A stretch of DNA of 64,000 nt from Schistosoma mansoni (GCF_000237925.1 NW_017386010.1:310001-374000), one strand, 5' to 3'. Positions 13,421 to 26,754 are shown, counted from the stretch's first letter. Notes: generated by a model from the sequence alone, not told the origin. Numbers and translations are program-made.

Positions 13421-13580
13421 TCACTCAACAGGTAATGATTTATACACTTGGATTTGAGCCACACCCGATATGCAAAAGCTAGTGATACCACCAGTAAAGA
13501 GGCATTCGAATGTGGGGTTTAGCGGTAGAAAGTCGAATGCATTGACCACTAGGCCACAATTCCATATATTCAGCTGCTTT
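13421..13580 (-). mobile_element. possible second tRNA-derived SINE head
   Basis: The minus strand reads GTGGCCTAGTGGTCAATGC (box A-like), then about 35 bp later ACATTCGAATGCC (box B-like), then GGTATCACTAGC. The spacing fits an RNA polymerase III internal promoter. There is no tRNA cloverleaf and no hammerhead. Confidence 0.4.
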
Positions 13581-14149
13581 ACATTCGCCTTGTCTGTACT
13601 TACTTGCATATGGACGTAAATACAATTACGTTACTTAGTTTTACTGCTGTGGAAAGTGTTTATAGTGAAACTGTAAAAGAGAATAATAATAATTACTGCA
13701 TGTTAAGACCCAAACTTATTGACTCGATCTGCATTGTGACCACTCAACTAAAAGTGACTCGGTGCTACACAGTGCTGCAAATGAATATTTTCCACATTTG
13801 AAGGCAGTTAATATAAAAGCTTACATGTTTCACGTTTCATCTTTATTGACAATTAACCGACATAATGTATTTGTACGCTTAAGTAGAAAGAGGGACGAGA
13901 AATTTCATTTATACTATGTATTCAATCTTTCAGGAACACATACGTGGCTTCATAAGAATCCCCATAAATTAGCATACAAATATATCCAAGCGAATCACAA
14001 TTTATAAGTATTATTACCAACGTAATCTTATCAGACTGGCTTCCATCGTTGGTCGTACGTCCATAAGAAAGGACGAAAAGCTCGTAGTGACAATCACAAG
14101 GGAATAAGTTTAACTTATATAATGTCTAAAATATTAGCTTCTATTTATT

Positions 14150-14645
14150 TTATTTGAACACATAAATATTGGTACAAATGGACACCATACACACATATGC
14201 ACCACACAAATCGTTCGATTTGTGTGTGGGCTACAACACTGCCCGGGTGCACAAACCGAAGTAGGTGGTTTCCTCAGGCCACACCCAGAGCCTTCAACCT
14301 AAAGGTCTGACCCATAAGACAGTGGAGCAACGTAAGTAGATGCAGTCCCATGGTAACTGGTGACTAACAATAGGTTCATACACCATTTGTTCCCTTAGGA
14401 TCTTGAAGCCCATGTTCACCATTGGTCTGGAATTAGGGTTTTCCAACTCACCTAGTTGGATATTCTATATCCACCAACCGGGTTAAAGCTCCGGACATTC
14501 GCTTCCTGTCCTCTGAATTTCGTAAACAACACCCCTGTCTCGAGAAGGCAGTGAGTAGGACTTCCCTGGCAGTGGCTGTTTATGCGTGGCCATGTGATAT
14601 GCTTGATGCTATTACGAGTTCACCTTATTCGGTAAACGGAACGGT
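14150..14645 (-). repeat. ~500-bp non-autonomous dispersed repeat, copy A
   Basis: Inverted relative to the copies at 31.3 and 35.6 kb. Its terminal part carries the hairpin CACAAATCG-TT-CGATTTGTG (about 14205-14224) followed by the A/T-rich end TATTTATGTGTTCAAATAAA (minus). Internal text such as CACATGGCCACGC and GGAAAGTCCTACTCACTGCC matches copy C. No coding recognised. Confidence 0.65.
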
Positions 14646-15864
14646 CAAAGACACAGTGACACGATAGGCCATTTTAATCCGTTGTCCCCGATCCTGCTAA
14701 CTAGATCAAGAAGGTATTCTACAAGCACCCAGAAAATACGAGGTCACTAAGCACGCAAATCAAGCTTATTTATACACTCATAGAAACACCCTTGGAGGAG
14801 CAACAAAATAGCGTACTAAAAAATCCGTCAACCAATGATAGTCAAGGACTTCCGAGTGGGAAATGTAAGCTGTAGGTCAACTAAGCGTCCCTTCGTGTGA
14901 AAACATAAAATTAAAATTTTCAGAACAAAATTATAAATTGGTCAACCCAAGAGGTAATAAATCACTAACGGTTTTAACTATAGCATAATTAAGTTTGAAC
15001 AATGTAGGAATAAGCTTTCATGGTCAAATATAATTGCTTTTACTTTTATTCACATATCTTTGTGTTATTATTGCTCTTATTTGTTCAACGTCACTAATTA
15101 TCTTACAAGCACGCGATTAATTTACTTACTACTCATCTAGCTTTGTTTCTTAGTGAACTTGTATAACTTTATGGACAATATAGTTCCCCATTACACATTT
15201 AATCGGATTATTAAGTGCACTATTATTTCCTTCCACCTATCTGACCCATATTCTGATCATTAATCTCACAATTTCATTTAACATCTAAACTTTCTCACCT
15301 TGTAGGTCATAAAATGACATCAACCTTATATTTTATTATTGATTCATCCCTTCATTTTCTAATCAAGATAGGATATGTCAAAATTTTGCATCTAACGAGT
15401 AGGAACTGATACTAGAAATGCATATAGCACGATAATTCAACAGTCGACTCATTTATTTACTACCAGCAAACCAAAATAAAATAAACCTGTATCGTTAGCT
15501 AACATACTACCCTTACAAAGATATTTAACGTCGGAAAAAAAACATAAATAAAAAAGCCTGAGAAAATAATTGAACTATTTTTACTACTAAGTTAGGTCAC
15601 GTATCTTTGGGATGACTGAATGTACGCAACCAAAACAACGGATCAAACTATTTGCTGATTGTTTTAGGTACTCCCTATATGAAAGCAAATAAGTGAAGCG
15701 AAATTTCATTTTGACGGAAATTTTACCACTTAAAGCTACATATTGGTTTTACGTATTTGTTCCTTAAAAGACCAGAAACTGAAGAAAAGTTAACTTCATC
15801 TTGGGAGGTATACCCGGATACACATCCATTAAAAATAGTAACAACAGTTGCAAACTCAGTATAT
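14646..15864. other. intergenic, downstream of BCCIP
   Basis: The BCCIP 3' UTR must begin here on the minus strand. No canonical AATAAA was seen within the first 100 bp. Confidence 0.4.
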
Positions 15865-16668
15865 TTACACGTGACTGGCCAGGGAAGTTAACATATCATG
15901 GAATCTGTCCATTGGGATAATTATCAATAGCAAAGTATTAAAGTCGTTCGTTCTTTCATCATCATCGCCATCACTGCATTGTTTTATCTTTGCACCATCA
16001 CGAGTAAGACTGTTGTGATCTAATTCCAACACGTGTAGAGCATGGGGAACAATAAATTCAATTTCAGGATATGCGAATTCATATTTCTTATCATTGTCTT
16101 TGGCTTCTTCTGAATATGCCCATGATAATATGAAGAGATGAGTAGGAAGTAAATTAGAGGATTTAAATTCAGATGGTAAGGCAGAAACAGCTTCAGCACA
16201 AATTGAAAGAGGTAGGTTTTCGAACCGTTCATTAATAAGAAGAAATGATTTGCAGTCCGTATCCTTATCAAGAAGCTCTTCGACCTTACATCTCATCGGG
16301 ACGTTTTTTGAGGCGTTAACTCCCTCAAGAATGAAATTTCTAAGGTCCTTGACTACAGAGTGTTTCACAGCTGACTCATGGCTTAAATCTACCACGCTGG
16401 TCACTGCAAAAACTATGTTGTCATCGTCACTATCATCATCGCTTTCATCATCACATGTAGGTTTAACTACAGTACCAATTGAGTCTTGTGTTACAATATA
16501 TTCGGCAAGATTTTCAACATTGATAACACAGTTGTTAGGGAAAAGATGCTTCAACAAGATTGTAATGCTATCACGATCACTAATATCCGGCGGGAATCCT
16601 TCTAACTCAAGATTAAAAATTTCTTTGCTTGTATCAACGTTATCAACTTTGGCTACCTTTTTCGGCAT
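15865..16668 (-). CDS. BCCIP: BCCIP/Bcp1-family protein, single exon
   Basis: A 267-residue open frame recognised by its resemblance to BCCIP (BRCA2 and CDKN1A-interacting protein; Bcp1 in yeast). Visible family landmarks: an N-terminal segment around residues 22-75 (FPPDISDRDSITILLKHLF, then AEYIVTQDSIGTVVKP), an acidic run DDESDDDSDDDN at about 77-88 followed by VFAVTSVVDLS, a central LLINERFENLP near 145-155 matching LLLSERFINVP of the human protein, and a C-terminal hydrophobic strand LLLIIIPMDRFHDML near 245-260 matching the VMLIPGDKMNEIM ending of the human alpha form. Human BCCIP is about 314 residues; the difference is mainly a shorter acidic N-terminus (MPKK start). The family is nuclear and works in ribosomal protein/60S biogenesis, and in animals also in homologous recombination and cell-cycle control. 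No intron is needed to cover the domain. The start is the first ATG of the frame and the family similarity begins soon after it. Confidence 0.92.
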   Translation of the reverse strand: MPKKVAKVDNVDTSKEIFNLELEGFPPDISDRDSITILLKHLFPNNCVINVENLAEYIVTQDSIGTVVKPTCDDESDDDSDDDNIVFAVTSVVDLSHESAVKHSVVKDLRNFILEGVNASKNVPMRCKVEELLDKDTDCKSFLLINERFENLPLSICAEAVSALPSEFKSSNLLPTHLFILSWAYSEEAKDNDKKYEFAYPEIEFIVPHALHVLELDHNSLTRDGAKIKQCSDGDDDERTNDFNTLLLIIIPMDRFHDMLTSLASHV

Positions 16669-17239
16669 GCTTATAAAGACAAAGTCAATGTACAGCTATT
16701 GAGAAGTTTACTAACTGATTGAAAGTTAGTTGTTAATAATATGAGGAAATTATTTATGCACCTAAACGAAAAGAGACAAAAACATAGACTCAATGAACCA
16801 TTATGCATCTAGAATAATCTTAAACGTAATACTGAAAGCTAATAGCAAGAGACACTAATAAGCATGCACGAGACCTTACGTAACGTACGTATAAAAGAGT
16901 GAGGCAACATTTGACCTTGAATTTTCGATGCGAATATTGACGATACAAGGATTTTGAAACGTGTTAGTTATTTTTTGTAAGCTTCTGTGTATTTATAATC
17001 CAATCAGTTAGCAGATTGATATGGTGGACACCATTTCTTTCGAAAGTAGACTCCAAGACTTGGTTACTCATCATGAAAATCTTTATACTGATGCTATTTT
17101 AAACAATCGGCTTTTGAACCCACACGCTTTTCCCTCTGAGTTTTACTAAACTATGTTGAAGGAAGGGGATGAGTATTTCGGGCGGCAATCATTGTAGTGG
17201 GTGAAGCTATCTATTTATAGTTTCTATTCCAAGATTGTC

Positions 17240-17900
17240 CTAATCTTAAGCTTGTTACTGCAGTCAGCTCTATACTGCTTTACGCAGTGAATGTAAGTTC
17301 ATTGTTTACGCTTGCTAGGTCGTCGATTATCCTTTTATTTTGCTTGTTGCTTTTTCAGACCTCATGTTACTCCAAATGCCCGCCTCTCAGTATACAAAGT
17401 TATCTTACATTAAATGGAAAAAGTAAAGGACCTACGATGGAGTCTTGCAGAACTCCACAAATACTAGTTTTCACAGAGAACAGTTGGAATTTATACTTAT
17501 TTTTCTCAGCAACCTTGAAGAAAGTCTATCATCCACACTAGCAGTAGCTCATTAATTCCTATATTGTCGTGTTTCAGTAGCCGCCTTTCATGTACTACTT
17601 TATCAAATATTGTACTGATGTTTGATGAAAGTTATCTTGATTCTACCTTATGAATTGAGTTAACATGTGCATCCTTTCTGTTTATGGGTAACCAATTCTA
17701 GTTGAGTAGGATAGTGAATATCATATTGATCCGAGTAAACATGTACATCCCAGTGCGTTTACGGTCCTTTTGACTGTTGTACTTCTAATGACCAAAGGCC
17801 TCACTCGGTAGTCGATTTGGTGATAATGCTCTTGGGGTTAGTCCTGAGTATATGGGCGGCTCGAAATAATCATTTATCTCTTCTGCTCAATTATGGTCTT
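17240..17900 (-). mobile_element. CR1-like LINE reverse-transcriptase remnant, heavily decayed
   Basis: Minus-strand frames give FDKVVHERRLLKHDNIG, then LLLVWMIDFL, then a GVPQGSVLGPLLF-like GVLQDS-IVGPLLFPF, in the order expected for the palm of a non-LTR reverse transcriptase. Many stops. The upstream part may reach about 19.9 kb, but I could not confirm it. Confidence 0.55.
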
Positions 17901-20900
17901 CATCTTTCATATGAGATCCATTTCCCTTGGTAAATAAATTGAGAAACCACGAGTTCACTCTCGGCCTGTAACAAATATAAGAACAGACGCTCCGACTGCT
18001 TGATTGCTATTAATGCAGTTGGTTTTCACATGTTCTCTGTGCTACATAGAAAATGATTATACACATATTCCGAGTCGACTTGTAATTTCACATCCATTTG
18101 CTGTGGAAAGACTGACTTCAACATACAAGCCTATTTTATTTCGCCTTATTGTCCATTGCGTTCCCCTGGTTTATTCAGGATAGATGTCTATCTTCTTTGT
18201 CACCGTTCAGAATGTAATCAGCAATGGAACTTGTGACTCCATGACTTTCACTGGTCTATCCGAGTCAGTTTTCTGGTCTTCAGTTGTACCTGCGGAGTTC
18301 ATCCTTATGTCTACCTACCATGGAATAGATTCTGAAAAAAAACAAGAGTACTGTAAGTCATATTTGGGGAAATCCTGAACTTAAGCTAACTCAATTTTGC
18401 TTTGTAAAAATTTGCAATGGAACTATTTTTCCAATGAACACAGCTCTAATTTAATTCACTATAAATAGGGTGTATTCATGTCATCTTCCGAAATGCCCCC
18501 GAATCTCCTTGAACAAGATTTCATTTTACTTAGAAAATCACCTATCACTAATATCGTACAATGACGCACTACAACTAGGTCGATATCCAACCCCTTATAT
18601 TTTTAGCATCCATAGCTGACTAGATAATATAAGATCGATATTGAGTTGATGGTATAATCATTTTTACTGAGTCAAACTAGCCTGGATGGTGAAAACTGAA
18701 TAAGAACCGTTCTTAGGACACGTATACGTACATATATGTTAGTATTTAACAGTGATGAATAGAATCAGAATACAATATGACCCATGTTATACAAGTCATG
18801 TAAGAAAGACAGTAAGTAGATGGACACATGCCAACATACACATTTGTCATTATTATTTACGTTACAAAGGTCATAGTTGCAAGTGAGTGGCTGACAAGAG
18901 CAAAGATATATATGATAGAATAGTTACGTGTTCCCTACTCTTAATTATGCTAAAGGGAATAAATCTACAAAGCAGTCGATCTGTCATGAGAGCTGGTATG
19001 GTTAGTGTTTCCCGGGCACAGAACGACGCTGCCTCCTCTATCGTTTAGTTCATTGAACTTACAAATTAGGAAATCCAACAGTTGAATTTCGCCATCATTA
19101 ATCCTGATCCGTGATTCCGAGATACTGATGGCATTAAAGGCTCCGTACTAACTACGTCTCCAATCCTCGCCATCTTGTCATGTAAGCTGAGAGCATTTGT
19201 ATAAAAGCTATCCTTTCTGTGAAGCACTGTTTCATACCACTCAGGCTAGTTTAAGGATCAATTCCACCTGAAACCTGAGAATGCAAGTACACTTATCTTT
19301 GTCATTTTTCTCACCATTTTGTTTTTCTTCTGGAAACCGTCATTAAAAATAATCACTTGGGTCACTGTTGATGATCACATATATATTCGGGTTTCAAACG
19401 TTTTATGAATTTTTAACAGAAGGTTTTGCTTATCGAAGAAGGCGAAAGTTTTCTTACCAAAGGAAACTTCCCGAAAGCTTCAAAGATTCACATTTCTTCC
19501 TAATCTACATAGGTAGTGCGCACTAACTGCTACTCATATTTACGGAAGAAGCTTGTAAACTAGCTTTTTCATGCTGTTTGGTTTGTATTCATACTCCACC
19601 TTTTTTTCCTTTTCTGAAGGTTTTCACCTTGTGAAAAACAACTGATAACTGTTGGAAATCTGGGTTGATGACTCTTAGGTTGATTTCCTTGGACTTTGCT
19701 CGGTGAGAATATGCAGTGTAGGCGACATGGGCCGACCAATCACAATTCGGCTAGTCGATAAGCAGATTTCAAGTACTGTTGAGAATAGCACACCTCTAAA
19801 ACTCTTTATCTTTATTATGTTTCATATTTCGAGCGCATTGGGTGGTGGTTTCCTTATAAAATGAACATTTAAGGTCAGTATATTTGCGCTAATAGTTCTA
19901 AGTCAGGAGTGTTAAGTTCGGACGTTAAAGTTCAGAAGTATGAAAACTAGGGGCAAGGTGCTAGGAGTTTATGGTCAGAACCTAAGAATTAGAATTTTCG
20001 TGGATGTTACAATTTAATGTGTTTAAATCTACAAATTAGGGTCAATCATATCAACAGACCGAGGTTGTCTAGCCTGAATCATCGCTTTTCAGCACTTATA
20101 AGTTTATTTACAATTTTAAGGCGTTCAAACATCTGTCCTCCCATTCTTCTATTCTTTGCAGTCCGGTTCGGCTGAAGGTGTAAGGTCTTGACCCTTACTT
20201 TTCTAAAGCTCCTCCTAGTCGATTATTTGCTAACCTTCGTTTCTTTTCCAAGCATCCCACACTGAGCACATCGGGCTTTGACATGTTCTACGTTTAGTGA
20301 ATTCGGGGATCAAATTCTCAGTCCAGAAACACTGACAATTTTATGCGCCTTGTATCCTGCCGTTTCTTCTTCATGTGTCCGATATTTCGATTGATCCTCT
20401 GTACTCAATGGTGTGCCTATTATGGACTACATTGCTGTGAACTTCATTTTTCGTGTCATTTGGATCTGAGATTAGATTATTCATTACGTTCAATTCGTAC
20501 TCAGCAGCTACGAGTAACTTCATTTTACTGTTTATATATAGGTGGCTTTCTAGATACCTTGAGCCGCTCAATCACCCAAAGTACCGGAGTAGGTCTTGTG
20601 GAGCAGCACGAACTACATAGCCAATATATTGTGGCTTAAAATACCACTTATATGAGACTTGACTGTATATGGTACACACATTATTTTACCTCTTACCGTA
20701 TTTATCAAACCCCATCGCACTTAGATACAGATACTCAAATAGAAATGCTATATCCTAGTGAGGATTAAATTACGGGTAACTTCTGTAAACTAATAATGAA
20801 CTAATGTTATACATACAATCGTATCGCATGAGCAACTAGATTATATATATATATATATATATATACTTCTTATTATAAGCTTCGTTTTGACATAGGGACC

Positions 20901-20929
20901 ATTAAGATACATTTTACCATTCTTAAATT
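17901..20929. other. no gene recognised; may hold the 5' part of the 17.2-kb LINE
   Basis: Higher GC than its surroundings in places (18.96-19.25 kb), with no readable domain on either strand. Confidence 0.35.
20841..20865. repeat. (TA)n microsatellite
   Basis: Pure TA alternation of about 24 bp. Confidence 0.95.
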
Positions 20930-21240
20930 ATACTCAGTCTATTGATTACAGCCTCCCACGTTCATTGCCACTTTTTGGCTTAATCTTGTGCGTATGTTAT
21001 TCCTTATTTTGTGGTGTGGGGCAGTCTGCTTGCCTGGTATAAAAACCAGGTATGTTTGAAACAAATGATTCTCATAGTGGAAATCGCCATTGGTGTTCTG
21101 AAATCAACTGGAAAAGTCAAGAGTAGAAAAGACCAATAAGGACTCCAGGTTGCTGATACTGGTCGAACGTCATTGGTCTGGCACAGTGCTAAGGTCGAAT
21201 AAGTAGCATAACGATTTCGAATAGACCACGTGATAACTAG
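20930..21240. repeat. dispersed repeat, copy 2
   Basis: Diverged relative of the 5105-5395 repeat (TTGGCTTAATCTTGTGCGT, GGTATGTTTGAAACAAATGA, TTGGTGTTCTGAAATCAACT). Confidence 0.45.
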
Positions 21241-23841
21241 CCGGACTAAAATTCAACAGAAAAAGTGTAAACTATCTTCTTTAAAACCCTGATGACTACG
21301 CTGGTTAGACTTAATGAATGACAATTCTCACACTTATACCGCGTGTTTTGATGAAAATAGTCTAGTAACCGACCTTAAGTTAAGCAGACATTTATGAGAT
21401 ATGAAATCGAATTCGCATGTCTTTTAAGTAACCTGGGAATCATTCGGCTGAATAATGTGTTTCCGAATTTAATTTATGCCCCAAAGATATCGAGCCTTTG
21501 TCATAGATATTGTACCCATAAAAGGGTTAATAGAATTCAAATGCGTCCCCGAGAAATATACTTTTACTGTATATATTTAGTTGTAATATTATGGGAATCT
21601 ATCAACTATACTAATCATCTTGTGTCGGTGGTAATATGTGACCCTCCATCGACAACGCTGGAATACGTTTCAATCCTTCATACCCCCGCCAAAATAACAT
21701 GAATCTTTCAAAGATTTCTGCATACTCCTACCCAGGCCTTCGCAAAGGTTTTTGACACTAAAATATAGTTTAAATAGGGCCCAGTAACCTAACTTTTTAC
21801 CATATTATTTTTTTGGAGAAAGGTAAACATCTGTTCATCAAACCATAGTGGGCATTTTATTGGTTTGTGTGGTATAATTAGTGGTAAATACAATATCTGT
21901 ACATAAACTTCTGAAGGCCTCAAATTCGTATGTACATGGGTTTCTAGTCTGACAGATCAACTTACAACAGTGTATTTAGCCACGTGATGGCTGCTAAAAT
22001 AATTATAGTGACCCAATCGGACTTTTATGTTACTTTTTTAGGGCACTAAGAATACTGGTACATCTATTTATGCTTCAGGCGCCTTTGAAATAATAATTAC
22101 TAAGTACTAAATGTATGTACTCATATGCTTTCACAAAAGTCCTAAAACTTAACACGACGTGAAGAATAAGTAAAGCAATAGTTTCTTGAGCACATATTAC
22201 TTGTTATTGAGTCTTTTTATTTCTCAGTATTGGACAAAGCTTTTGACGTCAGACGTTAATGTTCTTGAAGTTTGTGCATATCATATAGCTTTTACCTCAG
22301 TAAGTAGTAGGACACAATAGTTTTTCACGATCTTCGTGAATGCTTCGTTAAACTTAATGTGATTATCGATATCAAGAGTGTGAAATGTACTGCTTATCAG
22401 GTGAGAGATGGAGTATTGTAAGATTTTTTGGAAAAAATGGCTCTGAGAAACGTTTACATGTGGTGCGTTGTTCCAACCTACGGTCGACGTGATATCCTCT
22501 TTCGCGCCATGGCCTAAAGTGACCCCTACTTCAGAGTAGGTTAATAATAACGTGTTGGCAATCTGTTAAAGAGGTCTATGGCAGATATCATGCATCATGT
22601 TAATATGACCATCTTATCCTATAGACATCCACAGGTTCCATATTGAATGACATTGGTGAGAAGAACAGAGTACATGTATTTATTAATATGGGTTAAATTG
22701 TTCGTATTTAAACCAGATAAAATGAACGCAACTGGATTGGAAAATTAGTAGCATTGAGTTAGCACCAAAATTAAATCTCTTAGTGATTGAACTGTGTTTA
22801 TATTGACAATGGTAATTAAAATCATTAGCAACCATTTTAGAATAGAAATAACACTGATATTAGATTATCAACCAAACTCATCGTCGAGAAATAAGTCAAG
22901 GATTAAATTTTACTGTTCTTATCTGCATTATAATGAGATGAAAACAAACTGTTCTGAGTGTCGGAATGTCTCAAGTATTTATACATCAGTATGGTAACCG
23001 AACATTATTAGTGGATGTATAGACAAACAAATTAAAAAAATATTGAGAATCACGTATAAGACATTATGATGATTTGAAATATTAGAATCATTGTACTATC
23101 AATGAACTCCCGAAATAGTGGAATTTAAGCCAGATAGAACTAGATGAGTACAAATGAACGTATTGTATTTGGAATTTGTAATCAGCGGGTAATCAAGTAC
23201 AAAAGAATCATTAGTTCATACAAACAGCAAAGGCATTCGAATTAGTTTCATAACTAAGCACCGTTTGACCATTATCATTGAATCAATATATCTGACAGCC
23301 ACATACCCAGTAACATACTATAATCCGAAGTGGCTATACAACTATGTTCATTTAACTTGTTCGTATTAAATTACATAGCTCCTCCAATAACAAGGTTACT
23401 CACAGTTCTTGAGATAGGTTTAGTAGTTCCCGAAGCTACATAGCTGACAGAGAATAGACTTCCCTAAACAGATGTTAAGAGGCAAATATAGTGATAGTTT
23501 CATTGGACGGTGAGAGGAAATGCGGAATACTAAAGTCTATACAACTAAACAACTATCGTTTGTTATTTTGCAGCTATAGAAATGTATCTTCCAATTGTTT
23601 CCACTTTTTCAAACTGTCTTTCAGTGAGGTCAATATTACCGTCTCCCAATCAGTTGATTGTATGGACTTAATTGACTCGAACTGGTTATCTTTACATTTG
23701 ACTCTAGCCATATGCATAGAGTATTTCTGTTAACTGTTACGTTTATCGAAGAAGTTTCACCATCAAAACCCAAGAGATTAATTACCCCTCCACACACAAG
23801 AGACGTGTAGAGAGCATCAACGTTGATGGTCTATGTCGAAA
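21241..23841. other. no gene recognised
   Basis: AT-rich. Frames of 60-102 codons lack similarity or splice support. Confidence 0.45.
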
Positions 23842-24138
23842 TGATTGGGGGCCTACTAGAGTTAGACGAGAATGGTAACGAACCAACTAACGCTGAAGTC
23901 ACACCTCGCGACCAGCACCTTACGTGGATTGCCCCCATCGACGTAACAAGGGGCCATGGATGCTATGGGGACTGTACAACACAAAGGACGTTATTACAAG
24001 AATATATTAGTTAAGGTACAACCACTGCCGCGTGGGCCAGTCCATGGCGTATAATTGATTGATGCGCGTTGACTATCCTTGACCTTGACAGGGATCAATG
24101 ATCTGTTCGATATTCAGTGACATTCTACCGACCCTACA
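23842..24138 (-). repeat. 297-bp LTR-like repeat, left copy
   Basis: TG...CA-bounded, almost identical (one difference seen) to 26458-26754. On the minus strand a purine run GGTGGGGGAGTAT (24139-24151) stands immediately before it, as a polypurine tract precedes a 3' LTR. Confidence 0.6.
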
Positions 24139-24151
24139 ATACTCCCCCACC

Positions 24152-26457
24152 AGATTCAACGGCCGTTTGAATCGATACCAAACATGCTGGGAGTAGTCGC
24201 GCGCCGGAGGTTGCCAGACGATTGATATGAATCCTCCGGGTATTGCCGAGCTGCACGAGAAATGGAAAGGAGGCTGAAGAAACTGATCGGGAAACAACGA
24301 GTAGTAACACGTAACCAGGACGTTGGTTGAATGTTAAGCGATCAACCATAGAAATAATAGAAAAAGAAACATGACATTTTAGAGTTTTATCAAGTCGCGT
24401 TGAAAAAGATAGCTCTAACAAGTGGTTGAGTTCCTCAGGTGAGAAAAGGTAAGTTTGCCGCAAGAGTAGTGATGTCACAGTGATAGTACGATAAGTGTAT
24501 TATCAATCGATGCCAATGTTTGTACTGCTCTCGGTACAGAGTATAAAGTCAGTAAGTATCGTTGACAACTGTTCGTAAGCGTCGATTTCTAGTTATATCT
24601 ATATTTAACAGACTAACTGTAAGTACAGAAGTATAACCGTGTAGATAAGTCGTGGTTTCCTTGTGCGAAGCTTCTGATCAGCTTGCAGTCAGTTTGGAAA
24701 AACTGATAACTGCTGTGAAAATCAATAAGGGTCGAAGAATACAGATCGGAAGCGAAAGGTGGCACGATGAAGTCTCTAAAAGATTATAAACGGTGGGTGT
24801 TGCATGTTTGTTTGATGAGTGAACCGAAAATGTCGAAAAGAACATAAGAAACCAAAAGTGTCACTCTGGACTCATGTCAATGATATCGGTGAAAAATGCT
24901 GTCAGTGTTGGGGTAGGGACGACAATATCGTTGTCAGTTTGCAGGAGATTCGCTCGACTGAGTAAACCGATGATTCGCGTGAATGAGTGTCGTCAAACCA
25001 CCAATTGGACTGGACAGGCTTTAGATCGTCGAGTAGTTGAACAGCCGATTGATGTGCCGAAATCATCTGTTAGATAACAGCCACGCGGACACAATACTTC
25101 ATAAGATGAAAAAAATACGACGTCGAATTTGAATAACTACAATAGTTCGGATGTGTTGCAATGTCACATCGAATTAACATCATTTCGTATACTGACAATT
25201 GTATTGAACGTTCGTTTGAGCATTGTTTATGTGGCAATTGGATGTGCAGTAGCAAACATATACGAAGACTATCGTGGGGTTCGTGGAGAATTTCAGAAGA
25301 CGTTTAGATATTTTCCAAACCCGTATTGCATGTGAATAAACTGAAGACGGAATTAAAGTGACTTTCGTGCAATAAGGAAATCGAGCCATGATTTACTGTG
25401 TGAGATAACAGCAAATACAAAGCGCATAGTAGACATTAATTTAAATGGTAACCACCAATGTAACTAAAGTTTAGGTTTAGATAACGTGATCGTTTCGTAA
25501 AAAAGCATATTATCTAGCGCTAAGTGACATCAAGTACGACAAAGTGTCTCATTAAGACAGACTAAGATTGCCCGTGTACATGAAATACGTTTTTTCGGAA
25601 TATGTTGACTTACGAGTCATAAATGTACATAGTTTCGAATAAAATTTGACGGCAGTGACAAAATATATGACTACTTTACGTGAAAATAGTTATTAGACAT
25701 CATAAACATTATACGTAATTATCTAATGCAGTTATAAAACTCGCCTGAGTTACTCTTGCTCCAAAGTAATTGAAATTCGTTGATTAAATTCGTAGATTAA
25801 CGAAGCGTTGTAGACTGAATTGGTATACGTCCAAATTTAATTTGAGCCAAACAGGTAGCATTGCCTGGCGAATCAGTCTAAACAAGATCTAACAATGCAG
25901 GAAATTTATAGTTCAAACTCATCGTAAATTTCTAGCATTTGTATCCTCTGATTCGCCATGGAACTCAGCAATTGGAAATTAGGCAGACAGTGGTCAAGAA
26001 AGTAAAATATTCTAGTAGATAGTTTCTGATAGTAGTCAGTTGATAGTGATTAAGCAGAAAGATGAATTTATAATCGACAGTTAACCCTGTATTGGTTATA
26101 CAAGTGGATAAGTTGCAAACAGATATGCATTCGTGTTGCCTTGAGGCTATACTTACGAGTGGTTGATATTTTAACAGACATACTACACAGGAGCATTTAC
26201 ATGCTGCTAATGCTTGCTAAAGAACCACGATAGTTGATTGGTTAGTTCTATCGATTGAACTAATTATTTCAGTTGAAATACTAATTAACATTGATATGAA
26301 GCAACGAATGTTCACAGAAACTGATAAAGATAGCCGAAGTTAAGAATGAAAAATAATAAGTATAGAATGCAATAAAAAAGATCACAATGGTAAGTTGCGT
26401 TATTCTAAGTCTTGCTCACCAGTGTAAAATCATCTACGTTGATGATCTATTTCAAAA
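24152..26457. other. interior between the two 297-bp repeats
   Basis: 24.1-25.1 kb is richer in GC and CG dinucleotides than its surroundings and may be remnant internal sequence of the LTR element. 25.1-26.4 kb is ordinary AT-rich DNA. No pol motif was found. Confidence 0.35.
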
Positions 26458-26754
26458 TGATTGGGGGCCTACTAGAGTTAGACGAGAATGGTAACGAACC
26501 AACTAACGCTGAAGTCACACCTCGCGACCAGCACCTTACGTGGATTGCCCCCATCGACGTAACAAGGGGCCATGGATGCTATGGGGACTGTACAACACAA
26601 AGGACGTTATTACAAGAATATATTAGTTAAGGTACAACCACTGCCGCGTGGGCCAGTCCATGGCGTATAATTGATTGATGCGCGTTGACTATCCTTGACC
26701 TTGACAGGGATCAATGATCTGTTCGATATTCAGTGACATTTTACCGACCCTACA
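26458..26754 (-). repeat. 297-bp LTR-like repeat, right copy
   Basis: Same orientation and length as the left copy, 2.3 kb away. No primer binding site or polypurine tract is visible beside it, and no target duplication is shared with the outer flank of the left copy. It may be the 5' LTR of an internally reduced element or an independent solo LTR. Near-identity implies recent activity. Confidence 0.55.

Noticed and set aside
23823-24014. Open frame shared by 23823-24014 and 26412-26630 encoding the same 56 residues (GGLLELDENGNEPTNAEV...)
   Set aside because: The identity is explained by the 297-bp LTR-like repeat that contains it. There is no independent sign of coding, such as codon bias or a known domain.
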